DNA of 38,699 nucleotides from Saprospirales bacterium (GTDB taxonomy: Bacteria > Bacteroidota > Bacteroidia > Chitinophagales > Saprospiraceae), in contig JADJYG010000008.1 in the NCBI GenBank assembly GCA_016719895.1, positions 1 through 38,699 on the forward strand, written 5' to 3'. Shown piece by piece: positions 7,888-16,092 of this stretch. How positions within the stretch are numbered: position 1 is the first letter of the stretch; the number at the start of each line of letters is the position of its first letter. The notes under the pieces were generated by a model, which saw only the letters and a program-made list of their open reading frames with translations, ran no database searches and was not told the DNA's origin. The translations under genes and the position numbers were made by a program.

Positions 7888-8598
7888 AAAAATCCTGTAA
7901 ATCCTGCAAAATCCTGCAAATCCTGTCCCATCACTCTACGAAAAAAATCCTGTAAATCCTGAAAAATCCTGTAAATCCTGTCCCATCACTCTACGGACAA
8001 AAAATCCTGTAAATCCTGAAAAATCCTGCAAATCCTGTCCCATCGCTCTACGGACAAAAAATCCTGTAAATCCTGAAAAATCCTGCAAATCCTGTCCCAT
8101 CACTCTACGGACAAAAAATCCTGTAAATCCTGAAAAATCCTGCAAATCCTGTCCCATCACTCTACGGAAAAAAAATCCTGTAAATCCTGAAAAATCCTGC
8201 AAATCCTGTCCCATCACTCTACGGACAAAAATCCTGTAAATCCTGCAAAATCCTGCAAATCCTGTCCCATCACTCTACGAAAAAAATCCTGTAAATCCTG
8301 AAAAATCCTGCAAATCCTGTCCTATCAACCTACGAAAAAAAATCCTGCAAATCCTGTCCTATCAACCTACGAAAAAAAATCCTGTAAATCCTGAAAAATC
8401 CTGCAAATCCTGTCCCATCACTCTACGGACAAAAAATCCTGTAAATCCTGAAAAATCCTGCAAATCCTGTCCCATCAACCTACGAAAAAAAATCCTGCAA
8501 ATCCTGTCCTATCAACCTACGAAAAAAAATCCTGTAAATCCTGAAAAATCCTGCAAATCCTGTCCCATCACTCTACGGACAAAAAATCCTGTCCCTTT
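7888..8598 (-). repeat. ATCCTG tandem array of about thirteen units, right arm of an inverted pair
   Basis: Thirteen linkers (CATCACTCTACGG, CATCGCTCTACGG or C/TATCAACCTACG) lie at about 7931, 7984, 8041, 8098, 8155, 8212, 8268, 8323, 8359, 8417, 8474, 8511 and 8568. The full unit is 57 bp: four ATCCTG words spaced 9-10 bases apart plus one linker. In many units TGTCC before and GGACA after the linker can pair (5-bp stem, 11-base loop). Two units are shortened to about 37 bp. Units in the centre are nearly identical, a sign of recent amplification or conversion. Because 57 is a multiple of three, an open frame on the minus strand runs through it, but it shows no sign of coding. Confidence 0.92.
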
Positions 8599-8626
8599 GA
8601 GCCCGTCAATCTTAACGTCGAACAGC

Positions 8627-9130
8627 ATGACCGAATCATCACAGGCGCCTCTTGCACGCTTCATCTGCACCCTCCTATTGCTGGCCGCACTGCAGGCCTG
8701 TTCCGTTTCACAACACCAGGCATCAGAACCACCGCGCCCCCCAGTTTCGCAGCCGCTCTTCGACGAAATCTGGCGCATGGACAGCCTGCTTTCCGTGGCC
8801 TACAACGCCTACGATCTGGACCAATTGGGCCGTTTGTTTGACGAGGATCTCGAGTTTTACCACGATACCGGCGGCTTGCTTACCTACCGGCAATCGCTGG
8901 ACGGATTGAAAAGCGTATTCGAAAAAAACAATCAGGCCAGACGGTTTGCGGAAAAACGCTATGCGGAAGTTTATCCGATCAAAGACTATGGCGCCGTACA
9001 AACCGGCTTGCACGTCTTTTGCCATCTGGAAAATGGGAAAGAACAGTGTGCTACGTTTAAATTTGTTCATATTTGGCGAAAAAAAGACGGCATTTGGAGA
9101 ATCGCCCGGGTAGTCAGTTATGACCACTGA
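8627..9130 (+). CDS. NTF2/SnoaL-like lipoprotein (DUF4440-type)
   Basis: 167 residues from the ATG at 8627; the frame opens upstream at 8597, but that part overlaps the edge of the repeat array. A lipoprotein signal ends in LLLAALQACS (lipid-accepting Cys25). The rest has the cone-shaped NTF2-like pattern: DSLLSVAYNAYDLDQLGRLF, then DEDLEFYHDTGG in the first helix and strand, and HIWRKKDGIWRIARVVSYDH at the end, as in DUF4440 and SnoaL-like proteins. Such domains bind or isomerise small molecules, but most are uncharacterised. It probably sits on the periplasmic face of a membrane. It starts a run of four plus-strand genes with short gaps. Confidence 0.75.
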   Translation: MTESSQAPLARFICTLLLLAALQACSVSQHQASEPPRPPVSQPLFDEIWRMDSLLSVAYNAYDLDQLGRLFDEDLEFYHDTGGLLTYRQSLDGLKSVFEKNNQARRFAEKRYAEVYPIKDYGAVQTGLHVFCHLENGKEQCATFKFVHIWRKKDGIWRIARVVSYDH

Positions 9131-9169
9131 TCTCCATAAATCATGTTTCCAGAAATAAAATCCGCAACG

Positions 9170-10612
9170 ATGAAACCTGTTTCCTTACCGGCCTTTTTCA
9201 AAACCATCCTGCTCTGCCTGCCCCTGTGCAGCCTTTTCCCCTGTAGCGCTACGGCGCAATTTCTCTGGGAAAAGGTATATAACCTCGACTTTTCCGCCAC
9301 GGCCTACTCCGCCGTCGAAACGGATGACCATAACTTTCTCGTTACCGGAAGGGCCTTAAGCAACGATTCTTTTCAACTGTTGCTGATGAAAGTGGCGCCA
9401 AACGGCGACTTGTTGTGGCACAAACGCTTAGCGGGCGTTGCCGGCGAACACAGCCGGATCATTGCCCGGACGGCCGACCAGAATTTCATGATCGTCGGCA
9501 GCTCGGTCCAATACATGATCCTGCTGAAAATCAATGCCGACGGCGAGCCCTTGTGGAAACGCTACGTCCGCAAGGATCGCGCCGGCATCTGTCTGGACCT
9601 CACCGCCGACGGCGGCGTAATCGCCCTGGGCAGCTACACCACCCCGCTGAACGGCGAGCTGATCTCCTACGTTTTTGCAGCCAAGTTCGACAGCTTGGGC
9701 AATGAACAATGGTCGAACACCTATTTCCAGCAGGCTGACGCCTGGCCGGAGGCTATCGAACAAACTCCCGACGGCGGTTATATCATCGGGGGCACGCACG
9801 CAGCCAACTCGACGGGCGGCGGTTTTTTGCTCAAACTAACCGGCGCCGGCGCCGTTTCCTGGTTTCGCACCTACAAAAACCCCGGCATGCACAAGGATTA
9901 TTTCCGGTTTGCCGCCACCACAAACGACGGCGGTTTTGTGCTCTGCGGCTGGGAAAACAGCATCCTCCTCCCCCCCATGCAGCAAAACCCCGACGCCTAC
10001 ATCATCCGCACGAACGCCAGCGGAATACAAACGGACTATTACCTGGTGGGCGTGGCCAATTCCGTTGAACTGGCCAACCATATTTTCCAGAATGCCTCCA
10101 ATCAATTTATCCTGACCGGCGAAACCGACGAGCCCGGCGACAATAAAAACGTACTGCTGGCCCTCGTCAGCCCAACCGGCGCTACGCAGAAAAAGTGTTT
10201 TTTTGGCACCCCCGACTTCGATCGCGGCCAATCTGCCCTGGAGACAACCGACCACAGCATCTTGGTCGTCGGGCATACCAGCTCCGCCACCGTCAACTGG
10301 CGGAAACCCTATCTGATCAAAACCAACTGGCAATGCAGCACGGTTACCAGCAGCGAACCGGGCCCCGAAACGGCTGGCATTTCGGTGTACCCCAATCCCA
10401 CCGGAGCGATTCTCCATGTCGATCTGCCGCCGGATGCCGGGGTTTCGTGCAGCGTTGAATACTTCGACGCCTTGGGCCGCCTGGTCGCTACAGCAGCGCT
10501 ACGGCCTTCCGGAAATGAAACCGATGTGTCTTTCCTGGCTCCGGGCGTTTACACCTACCGCGTCCTCCAAAACAAACAACGGCTGAAAACCGGAAAAATC
10601 ATCCGGCTATGA
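9170..10612 (+). CDS. T9SS-sorted repeat (propeller-like) secreted protein
   Basis: 480 residues from the ATG at 9170, where a signal peptide begins (MKPVSLPAFFKTILLCLPLC, cleavage near SATAQ); an in-frame ATG at 9143 is possible. The body repeats a 50-60-residue pattern: an aromatic W-x-K/R-x-Y, then DGGYIIGG-, DHNFLVTGR- or DGGFVLCGW-like motifs and LLKxxxxG turns. This is the delta-60 / propeller-like repeat common in Bacteroidota surface proteins. The last 80 residues form a type A T9SS sorting domain (ISVYPNPTGAILHVDL, then YFDALGRLVAT and GVYTYRVLQNKQRLKTGKII). It should be exported by Sec, then sent to the cell surface. No enzymatic motif is visible; an adhesin-like role is a guess. 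Confidence 0.85.
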   Translation: MKPVSLPAFFKTILLCLPLCSLFPCSATAQFLWEKVYNLDFSATAYSAVETDDHNFLVTGRALSNDSFQLLLMKVAPNGDLLWHKRLAGVAGEHSRIIARTADQNFMIVGSSVQYMILLKINADGEPLWKRYVRKDRAGICLDLTADGGVIALGSYTTPLNGELISYVFAAKFDSLGNEQWSNTYFQQADAWPEAIEQTPDGGYIIGGTHAANSTGGGFLLKLTGAGAVSWFRTYKNPGMHKDYFRFAATTNDGGFVLCGWENSILLPPMQQNPDAYIIRTNASGIQTDYYLVGVANSVELANHIFQNASNQFILTGETDEPGDNKNVLLALVSPTGATQKKCFFGTPDFDRGQSALETTDHSILVVGHTSSATVNWRKPYLIKTNWQCSTVTSSEPGPETAGISVYPNPTGAILHVDLPPDAGVSCSVEYFDALGRLVATAALRPSGNETDVSFLAPGVYTYRVLQNKQRLKTGKIIRL

Positions 10613-10643
10613 CGTATGTTTGGAGACGGAAAAACACTAGTAT

Positions 10644-10934
10644 ATGGCTTACAGGCTCCTCTTTTACGCCGCGTTTATTATTGACCTGATCGGGCTTTGC
10701 GTCGCGATCTATTTCATGTTGAGCGATATGTTGAAAGGCACGCGCGGCACTAACAATCCGACTATGCTTGGCCTGACCCTGCTCATGGCCGGGCTCCTTG
10801 CGGGCGCCTGGTGGCTCCGGCAAAACGGCTATCCCGGCTGGGGCGCCGCTTTGGTATGCCTGCCGGCGACGCCGCTGTTTTTATACGGGGTTATGATTCT
10901 GTTGTTCATCGTGCTGAAGCCCGATATGAAGTGA
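10644..10934 (+). CDS. small three-helix membrane protein, unknown
   Basis: 96 residues with three hydrophobic segments (about 5-25, 40-57 and 68-92) and the charged loop LKGTRGTNN between the first two. It resembles short proteins of unknown function that are common in Bacteroidota; I do not recognise a named family. It begins 31 bases after the T9SS protein and is followed 47 bases later by the GNAT gene, so it is probably part of the same transcript. Confidence 0.6.
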   Translation: MAYRLLFYAAFIIDLIGLCVAIYFMLSDMLKGTRGTNNPTMLGLTLLMAGLLAGAWWLRQNGYPGWGAALVCLPATPLFLYGVMILLFIVLKPDMK

Positions 10935-10981
10935 TCCATACCGGCTGATTGCAGGACCTAGAGTGTATTCAATCGATTGAA

Positions 10982-11536
10982 ATGACAATCCGGATCGCCA
11001 GCACCGCAGAAGACCTGAAGCAGATTCTTCAGCTGCAAGCGCAAAACCACTACGAGACGCTGCCCGAAGGGCGGCGGCATCCCGGCGGCTTCGTCACTGT
11101 CCGGCACGACCTCGACTTGCTGACGCGCATGAACGAAGCGATCGGGCAGGTCATCGCCGAAGAAAACGGCGCCGTGGCGGGCTATGCCCTGGTCATGCCC
11201 GAATCGTTCAAAGTATTCCTTCCCGTATTGACGCCTATGTTCGACACCTTTCAAACCCTCCTGTACAAAGACCGCCCGCTACCGGACTACCGGTACTACG
11301 TCATGGGGCAGATTTGTATCGATGCAGCGCAGCGCGGGACCGGTTTGTTTCAACAGCTCTATGAAGCGCACCGGCATTTTTACGCCCCGCGCTTCGACCT
11401 CTGCCTCACCGAAGTGTCGTCGAGCAATGCCCGCTCTATGCGCGCCCACGAAAAGGTCGGTTTTCAAACCATCCACAGATTTTCGGACGAAACGGACGAA
11501 TGGAACATCCTACTTTGGGACTGGCAGGGCGGTTGA
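10982..11536 (+). CDS. GNAT-family N-acetyltransferase
   Basis: 184 residues from the ATG at 10982 (MTIRIASTAEDLKQI); an upstream in-frame start at 10949 adds 11 residues with no similarity. Motif A of the GNAT fold, the acetyl-CoA pyrophosphate loop, is QICIDAAQRGTGLFQQLYEA (110-129, with the Q-R-G-T-G loop at 117-121). Motif B follows as TEVSSSNARSMRAHEKVGFQ (143-162), ending in the typical K-x-GF. The family moves an acetyl group from acetyl-CoA to an amine; the acceptor here cannot be told. No signal peptide, so it is cytoplasmic. It meets SusD convergently, with a 22-base gap. Confidence 0.85.
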   Translation: MTIRIASTAEDLKQILQLQAQNHYETLPEGRRHPGGFVTVRHDLDLLTRMNEAIGQVIAEENGAVAGYALVMPESFKVFLPVLTPMFDTFQTLLYKDRPLPDYRYYVMGQICIDAAQRGTGLFQQLYEAHRHFYAPRFDLCLTEVSSSNARSMRAHEKVGFQTIHRFSDETDEWNILLWDWQGG

Positions 11537-11558
11537 GTTCTTCACGAGCTACCTGAAT

Positions 11559-13064
11559 TCAATTATACAACGGGTTCTGCAGCATAATTCCCTCCGTCAG
11601 GTCGAGTTCCAATTGCGGTACGGGTAATAGTTCATGTTTGCCCGGTGTAAAATTTATTTTTCCGACGGCTTGCATGATCGAGGCCGCACGGCCCCAACGC
11701 ACCAGGTCGAACCAGCGCTGTTGTTCCATTGCCAGCTCCACCCGCCGCTCGCGGTAAATTCGCTCGCGCAGTTGCGCCTGATCGGTCACCGTCACATCCG
11801 GCAGGATAAAATTGTTGATACCGCGCGCCCGTTTGCGCACCTGGTTGAGGTAAAGCAGCGCCTCGGCGGGTTTGTTGTTTTCGTTAAGCGCTTCAGCGGC
11901 CAGCAACAGGATATCGGCATACCGGAGGATACGGATATTACCCGGCCCATTGTCCTGCAATCCGGGGTGGTTCGGCACCCAGGCTTTTTGGTTATAGCGC
12001 TCGCCGATGATCTCCGGGTTGTCTTGCACCTGCGTCAAGCCGTCGGGTAGCACTTCGCCCACGTAAATAACCGTTGATTCCCGGCGCGGATCGCCATTTT
12101 CATACGAAGTCACCAAATTGTCGGAAGGCCGGTTGAAGCCCCAACCGAGGTTGGGAACACCGCGCACGCCCTGGATCATATTGAACGGCGTGGCGCCGGG
12201 GCCTGCGACGGCAGCGGGTAAGGCCACAGCGCCAATTTCAAAGATAGATTCGGCGCCGTTTTCGCCCACGCGCAAAAAATTATCCGCATACCGGGTTAGC
12301 AGGCTGTATTGGTTGGACAGGATGATGTCCAGGCAATACTGTTCGGCTTTCGGATAGTCTTTCCGGATCATCGCCAGTTTGGCCAACAGCCCCCGGGCAG
12401 CCCCCTTGGCGGCTCGCCCCAGGTCGGTGGCCGGATACTGCGATTTTTCCGGCAGCGCGGCCAGCGCATCCAGCAGGTCGGCTTCTATTTGCGCATAAAC
12501 CGCTTCCACGGGTTGCCGGGGCTGCACATAATATTCATCGCCGCCGAGCGGCTCTGTAATGACGGGTAAAGCACCAAACCACTGTACCAATTGCAAGTAG
12601 GCGTATGCCCGCAGGAATTTGCATTCACCCACCAAGCGGTCGCGCTGGTTGCGGTCCATATCGATATTCGGGATATTGACGATGGCCAGGTTTGCCCGGG
12701 CAATTACCCGGAAATACCCGCGCCAGGTAGCCGCGAAAAAGCCGTTGGAAGGGTCGAAGGTGAAATTGTCTATATCCGCCAGCAAAGGCTGGTCGTTGGG
12801 TGTGGAACCTTTATCGGCATCGTCGCTGAGTATATCGGTGCAGCCGATGTAGCCCAGTCCGACACAATCCCAGGAGCGCAGTTCGCCGTACACGGCATTT
12901 GTAGCCTGCAGGGCATGGTCGGCCGTTTGAAAAAAGTTTTCGTAGGTCAGCTGCCCGAGCGGTTTGCGGTCGAGAAATTCCTTTTGGCAGCTATTGGCTA
13001 CAAACAATACCAACAGCGCAGGCAAGAGCATTCGTATAGCGTTGTTTCGTTGTATCTTTTTCAT
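11559..13064 (-). CDS. susD-like: SusD/RagB-family nutrient-binding outer-membrane lipoprotein
   Basis: 501 residues. The lipoprotein signal ends at ANSCQKEFLD (Cys26), the usual SusD start, followed by the conserved motif LDRKPLGQLTYENFF and then TNAVYGELR. Helical TPR-like parts include RLVGECKFLRAYAYLQLVQWFG and YLNQVRKRARG. The C-terminus has QRWFDLVRWGRA, then LLPVPQLELDLTEGIMLQNPLYN, matching the SusD C-terminal domain. SusD forms the lid of the SusC pore and binds the glycan at the cell surface. It is 36 bases after SusC, and is the last gene of the locus. Intact. Confidence 0.95.
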   Translation of the reverse strand: MKKIQRNNAIRMLLPALLVLFVANSCQKEFLDRKPLGQLTYENFFQTADHALQATNAVYGELRSWDCVGLGYIGCTDILSDDADKGSTPNDQPLLADIDNFTFDPSNGFFAATWRGYFRVIARANLAIVNIPNIDMDRNQRDRLVGECKFLRAYAYLQLVQWFGALPVITEPLGGDEYYVQPRQPVEAVYAQIEADLLDALAALPEKSQYPATDLGRAAKGAARGLLAKLAMIRKDYPKAEQYCLDIILSNQYSLLTRYADNFLRVGENGAESIFEIGAVALPAAVAGPGATPFNMIQGVRGVPNLGWGFNRPSDNLVTSYENGDPRRESTVIYVGEVLPDGLTQVQDNPEIIGERYNQKAWVPNHPGLQDNGPGNIRILRYADILLLAAEALNENNKPAEALLYLNQVRKRARGINNFILPDVTVTDQAQLRERIYRERRVELAMEQQRWFDLVRWGRAASIMQAVGKINFTPGKHELLPVPQLELDLTEGIMLQNPLYN

Positions 13065-13100
13065 AGTAGTATATGCTTGCTGGATAATTAGTTGGTTGTT

Positions 13101-16070
13101 TTAAAACGTAATATCGAATCCGGCTAAAATCATTTTAGCCACCGGATACGAACCGTAATCTACGCCGGCGGTAAACACGCTGCCCCCCGGGAATTCCGGC
13201 GAATAGCCGGTATATTGTTGTTTGGTCCAAAGGTTGGTACCGTTGCCGTAAATACGGGCCCGGCTGATTCCGATCCGTTGCGTGAGCGAGGCCGGCAAGG
13301 TATAGCCGATCACCAGGCTGCGCAAGCGTAAAAAAGCCCCGTCCTGGACGTAAAAATCGGACATCCGGTAGTTGTTTCCGCCGTTCGTCACCCGCGGCAC
13401 GGTATTGCTGGTGCCTTCGCCGGTCCAGCGGCCGTCATAAAAAGTCTTTTCCCAGTTGTACACGCCGAAACGGGAAATAGCCCTGGCATTCACGACTTTA
13501 TTCCCGCTGACGCCGAAGAAGTCGGCGGCAAGGTCAAACCCGAAGAGTTCCAGCCCGGCCGAAAAACCGTAGGTCAGTTTTGGTATTGAGCTGCCCAGGA
13601 ACACTTTATCGTCTTCCGTGATCACGCCATTGCCGTCAGTGTCCTGATAACGCAGGTCGCCGGGCTTGATCCCGCTACCCTGTGAAGGCAAGGCGGCAAT
13701 TTCGTCGATATTCTGAAAAATGCCGGCCACTTTGTATCCGTAAAAATCGCCGATCGGCCGGCCCACGATGGTCAGGGTAGCCTGATCGCCCTGGGCAGTA
13801 CCGGCTGCCGGCACTTCGGACTTCCGCTCGTCGAGTTGAACGACTTCGTTGTTTACGGCAGACAGGATGGCGCCCAGGTTATAGGCGATTTTGCCGCGGG
13901 TTTCGCGCCAGCCCAGGGTAATATCCCAACCGCGGTTGCGCACGTCCGCCACGTTCACCACCGGATTGCTGTTGGACCCCACGTAATCGGGGATAGGCAG
14001 GGTGTACAAGATGTCATAAGTGGTCCGGTTATACCAATCGATTTCGGCAGTCAGGCGGCCGCGCAGCACGGCGATCTCGGCGCCGATATCCGTTTGTTTG
14101 GCTTCTTCCCAGCGGACGTTTGGGTTGGACAGGCTGGTCAGTGTAGCGCCGGTGTTCAAGGTCTCATCGGGCCCGAAAATGGCATACAGGTTGCCCTGGA
14201 CCACCCCAAAAGAGGGATACAACTGGGTTTTGTCGTTGCCGACCACGCCCCAGGAGGCGCGGAGTTTCAGGCGGTCGAACAGGTGTTGGTTGGCCATAAA
14301 CGGTTCCTGCGCGACATTCCAGCCGAAGGCAAACGAAGGGAAATAGCCCCAGCGGTTGTCGGGAGAAAAACGCGAAGAACCGTCGGCGCGGATTGATGCG
14401 GTAAACAGATAGCGTTCGAGAAGGGTGTAGTTGATGCGGCCCAAATAACTGATCATGGCCCAGTCGCCGGCGCCGCCATAGTTCATTTGCGTGGTATCGT
14501 TGCCGGCCGACAGGTACAGCAATTCCTCTTGCGCGGAGGGGAAATTGCTCCGGCTGGCGCCAAAATACTCGAAACGGTTTTCCTGGGCGGTATAGCCTGC
14601 CAGCACATTGATGCGGGAATGCTGCCATTCGCGATTGAAATTCAGCGTGTTTTCCCAAAGCCAGGAGCGGTTTTCATTAAAGCCCAGCTCCAGGCGGTCG
14701 TTCTTGTTGCGTTGCGAAACGGATACCTCATAGGCGGGTTCAAAATAACGGCTCCTGGAATCCTGGAAGTCCAAACCGAAGTTGGTGCGGAAAGTGAAAT
14801 ACTTCAGCAGCTTGATATCAGCGAACAAGGTTCCCACCACGCGGTTTGCCGTGGTGTGGCTGTTGTTTTTGTAGTACAGGTCCGCTGCGGGATTGCCAAT
14901 CGCCGTTCCAAAAAAAGTGGGATCGGAGAAGTTTCCCAGCGAGTCGCGTTCTGCGTACACCGGCGGCATCCAGAGCGTGGAAAGCAACACCCCCGGCGGG
15001 TTCTGGCTTTTGGAGTGGGCAAAGGCAATGCTGTTGCCCAGGCGGATAGCGGTGTTGAGCTGGTATTCATTGTTAAACCGCAGGGTTGTCCGTTCGAATT
15101 CCGATTCGCGCAGGATACCGGATTGGTTGAAGTAGTTGCCCGAAATATTGTATAATAACTTGTCCGATCCTCCATTGGCACTCAACTGGACATTAGCCAT
15201 GGGCGCATCACGATACACCACATCCTGCCAGTTGGTGCCGGCGCCGAGGGCAGCCGGGTTGGTGAAATAGATTTGACCGGTCAGTTCGTTGTACATCTGG
15301 GCAAATTCGGTCGCATTCGCCATGGGGATTTGCCGCGTCAGGCCCTGGGAGCCGTAATAGGTGCTGAGGTTGATGGTTGCCCGTTCACCTTTTTTCCCGC
15401 GTTTGGTGGTGATAATGATCACGCCATTGGCGCCGCGGTTGCCGTAAATAGCTGTGGCAGAGGCGTCTTTAAGCACTTCTATCGACTCGACGTCCTGCGG
15501 ATTGACAAAAGAAGCGTTGTCGAGCAACATGCCGTCCACCACATACAGCGGGTCGGCGTTATTCAGAGTACCCGTGCCCCGGATACGGATGACGGCCCCC
15601 GCGCCGGGCTGGCCACTGGCCGGCGTTACGTACACGCCTGCGATCTTGCCCTGCAAAGCCTGATCGATGGAAGCGGTAGGGATACGTTCGATCTCCCTGG
15701 TTTTGATCGTGCCGACCGAGCCGGTCAGGTCGCTTTTTTTCTGCGTGCCGTAGCCCACCACAACGGTTTCATCGATCAGGTTCTGCGCAGTGGTCAGTTG
15801 CACATCCAGTGCGGTTCGGCCATTCAGAGCAATTTCCTGGCTTTCATAGCCAGTGTAGGAAAATATCAGCACACCGGCGGCATCCGGCGCCTGGAGGGTG
15901 TAGGAGCCGTTGTAATCCGTGATAGCGCCGGTGGCCGTGCCTTTTAAAACGATGCTTACACCGATGAGCGCTTCACCGGTTGCGGCATCGGTGACGGCGC
16001 CGCTTATGCGCAATTGCGCTTGTACAGCCAGCGTTGCGAATAGCAGAAAAGTGGTCAGGTATTGCTTCAT
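13101..16070 (-). CDS. susC-like: SusC/RagA-family TonB-linked outer-membrane transporter
   Basis: 989 residues. Signal peptide (1-18, ending AVQAQ), carboxypeptidase-regulatory-like domain (about 19-105: ISGAVTDAATGEALIGVSIV), TonB-box and plug (about 106-225). The plug has VVVGYGTQKKSDLTGSVGTI, then IRGTGTLNNADPLYVVDGM and the SusC hallmark VESIEVLKDASATAIYGNRG. A large barrel follows to the end (AGFDITF, aromatic terminal residue). It imports oligosaccharides, powered by TonB-ExbBD. SusD follows directly. The gene is 22 bases after GH3, so it is in the same operon, unusually placed after the enzyme genes. Intact. Confidence 0.96.
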   Translation of the reverse strand: MKQYLTTFLLFATLAVQAQLRISGAVTDAATGEALIGVSIVLKGTATGAITDYNGSYTLQAPDAAGVLIFSYTGYESQEIALNGRTALDVQLTTAQNLIDETVVVGYGTQKKSDLTGSVGTIKTREIERIPTASIDQALQGKIAGVYVTPASGQPGAGAVIRIRGTGTLNNADPLYVVDGMLLDNASFVNPQDVESIEVLKDASATAIYGNRGANGVIIITTKRGKKGERATINLSTYYGSQGLTRQIPMANATEFAQMYNELTGQIYFTNPAALGAGTNWQDVVYRDAPMANVQLSANGGSDKLLYNISGNYFNQSGILRESEFERTTLRFNNEYQLNTAIRLGNSIAFAHSKSQNPPGVLLSTLWMPPVYAERDSLGNFSDPTFFGTAIGNPAADLYYKNNSHTTANRVVGTLFADIKLLKYFTFRTNFGLDFQDSRSRYFEPAYEVSVSQRNKNDRLELGFNENRSWLWENTLNFNREWQHSRINVLAGYTAQENRFEYFGASRSNFPSAQEELLYLSAGNDTTQMNYGGAGDWAMISYLGRINYTLLERYLFTASIRADGSSRFSPDNRWGYFPSFAFGWNVAQEPFMANQHLFDRLKLRASWGVVGNDKTQLYPSFGVVQGNLYAIFGPDETLNTGATLTSLSNPNVRWEEAKQTDIGAEIAVLRGRLTAEIDWYNRTTYDILYTLPIPDYVGSNSNPVVNVADVRNRGWDITLGWRETRGKIAYNLGAILSAVNNEVVQLDERKSEVPAAGTAQGDQATLTIVGRPIGDFYGYKVAGIFQNIDEIAALPSQGSGIKPGDLRYQDTDGNGVITEDDKVFLGSSIPKLTYGFSAGLELFGFDLAADFFGVSGNKVVNARAISRFGVYNWEKTFYDGRWTGEGTSNTVPRVTNGGNNYRMSDFYVQDGAFLRLRSLVIGYTLPASLTQRIGISRARIYGNGTNLWTKQQYTGYSPEFPGGSVFTAGVDYGSYPVAKMILAGFDITF

Positions 16071-16092
16071 ACAAGTTGGATTTTTGATTGAA

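Noticed and set aside
7936..8217. A 93-residue repeat protein on the minus strand
   Set aside because: Product of the 57-base repeat period; no start signal, and changes between units do not respect codons.
7568..8598. CRISPR array
   Set aside because: Units are tandem and nearly the same throughout; there are no unique spacers, no leader and no cas genes.
8597..8626. Upstream start for the NTF2-like lipoprotein
   Set aside because: It would begin at the edge of the repeat array and lengthen the signal peptide beyond the usual form.
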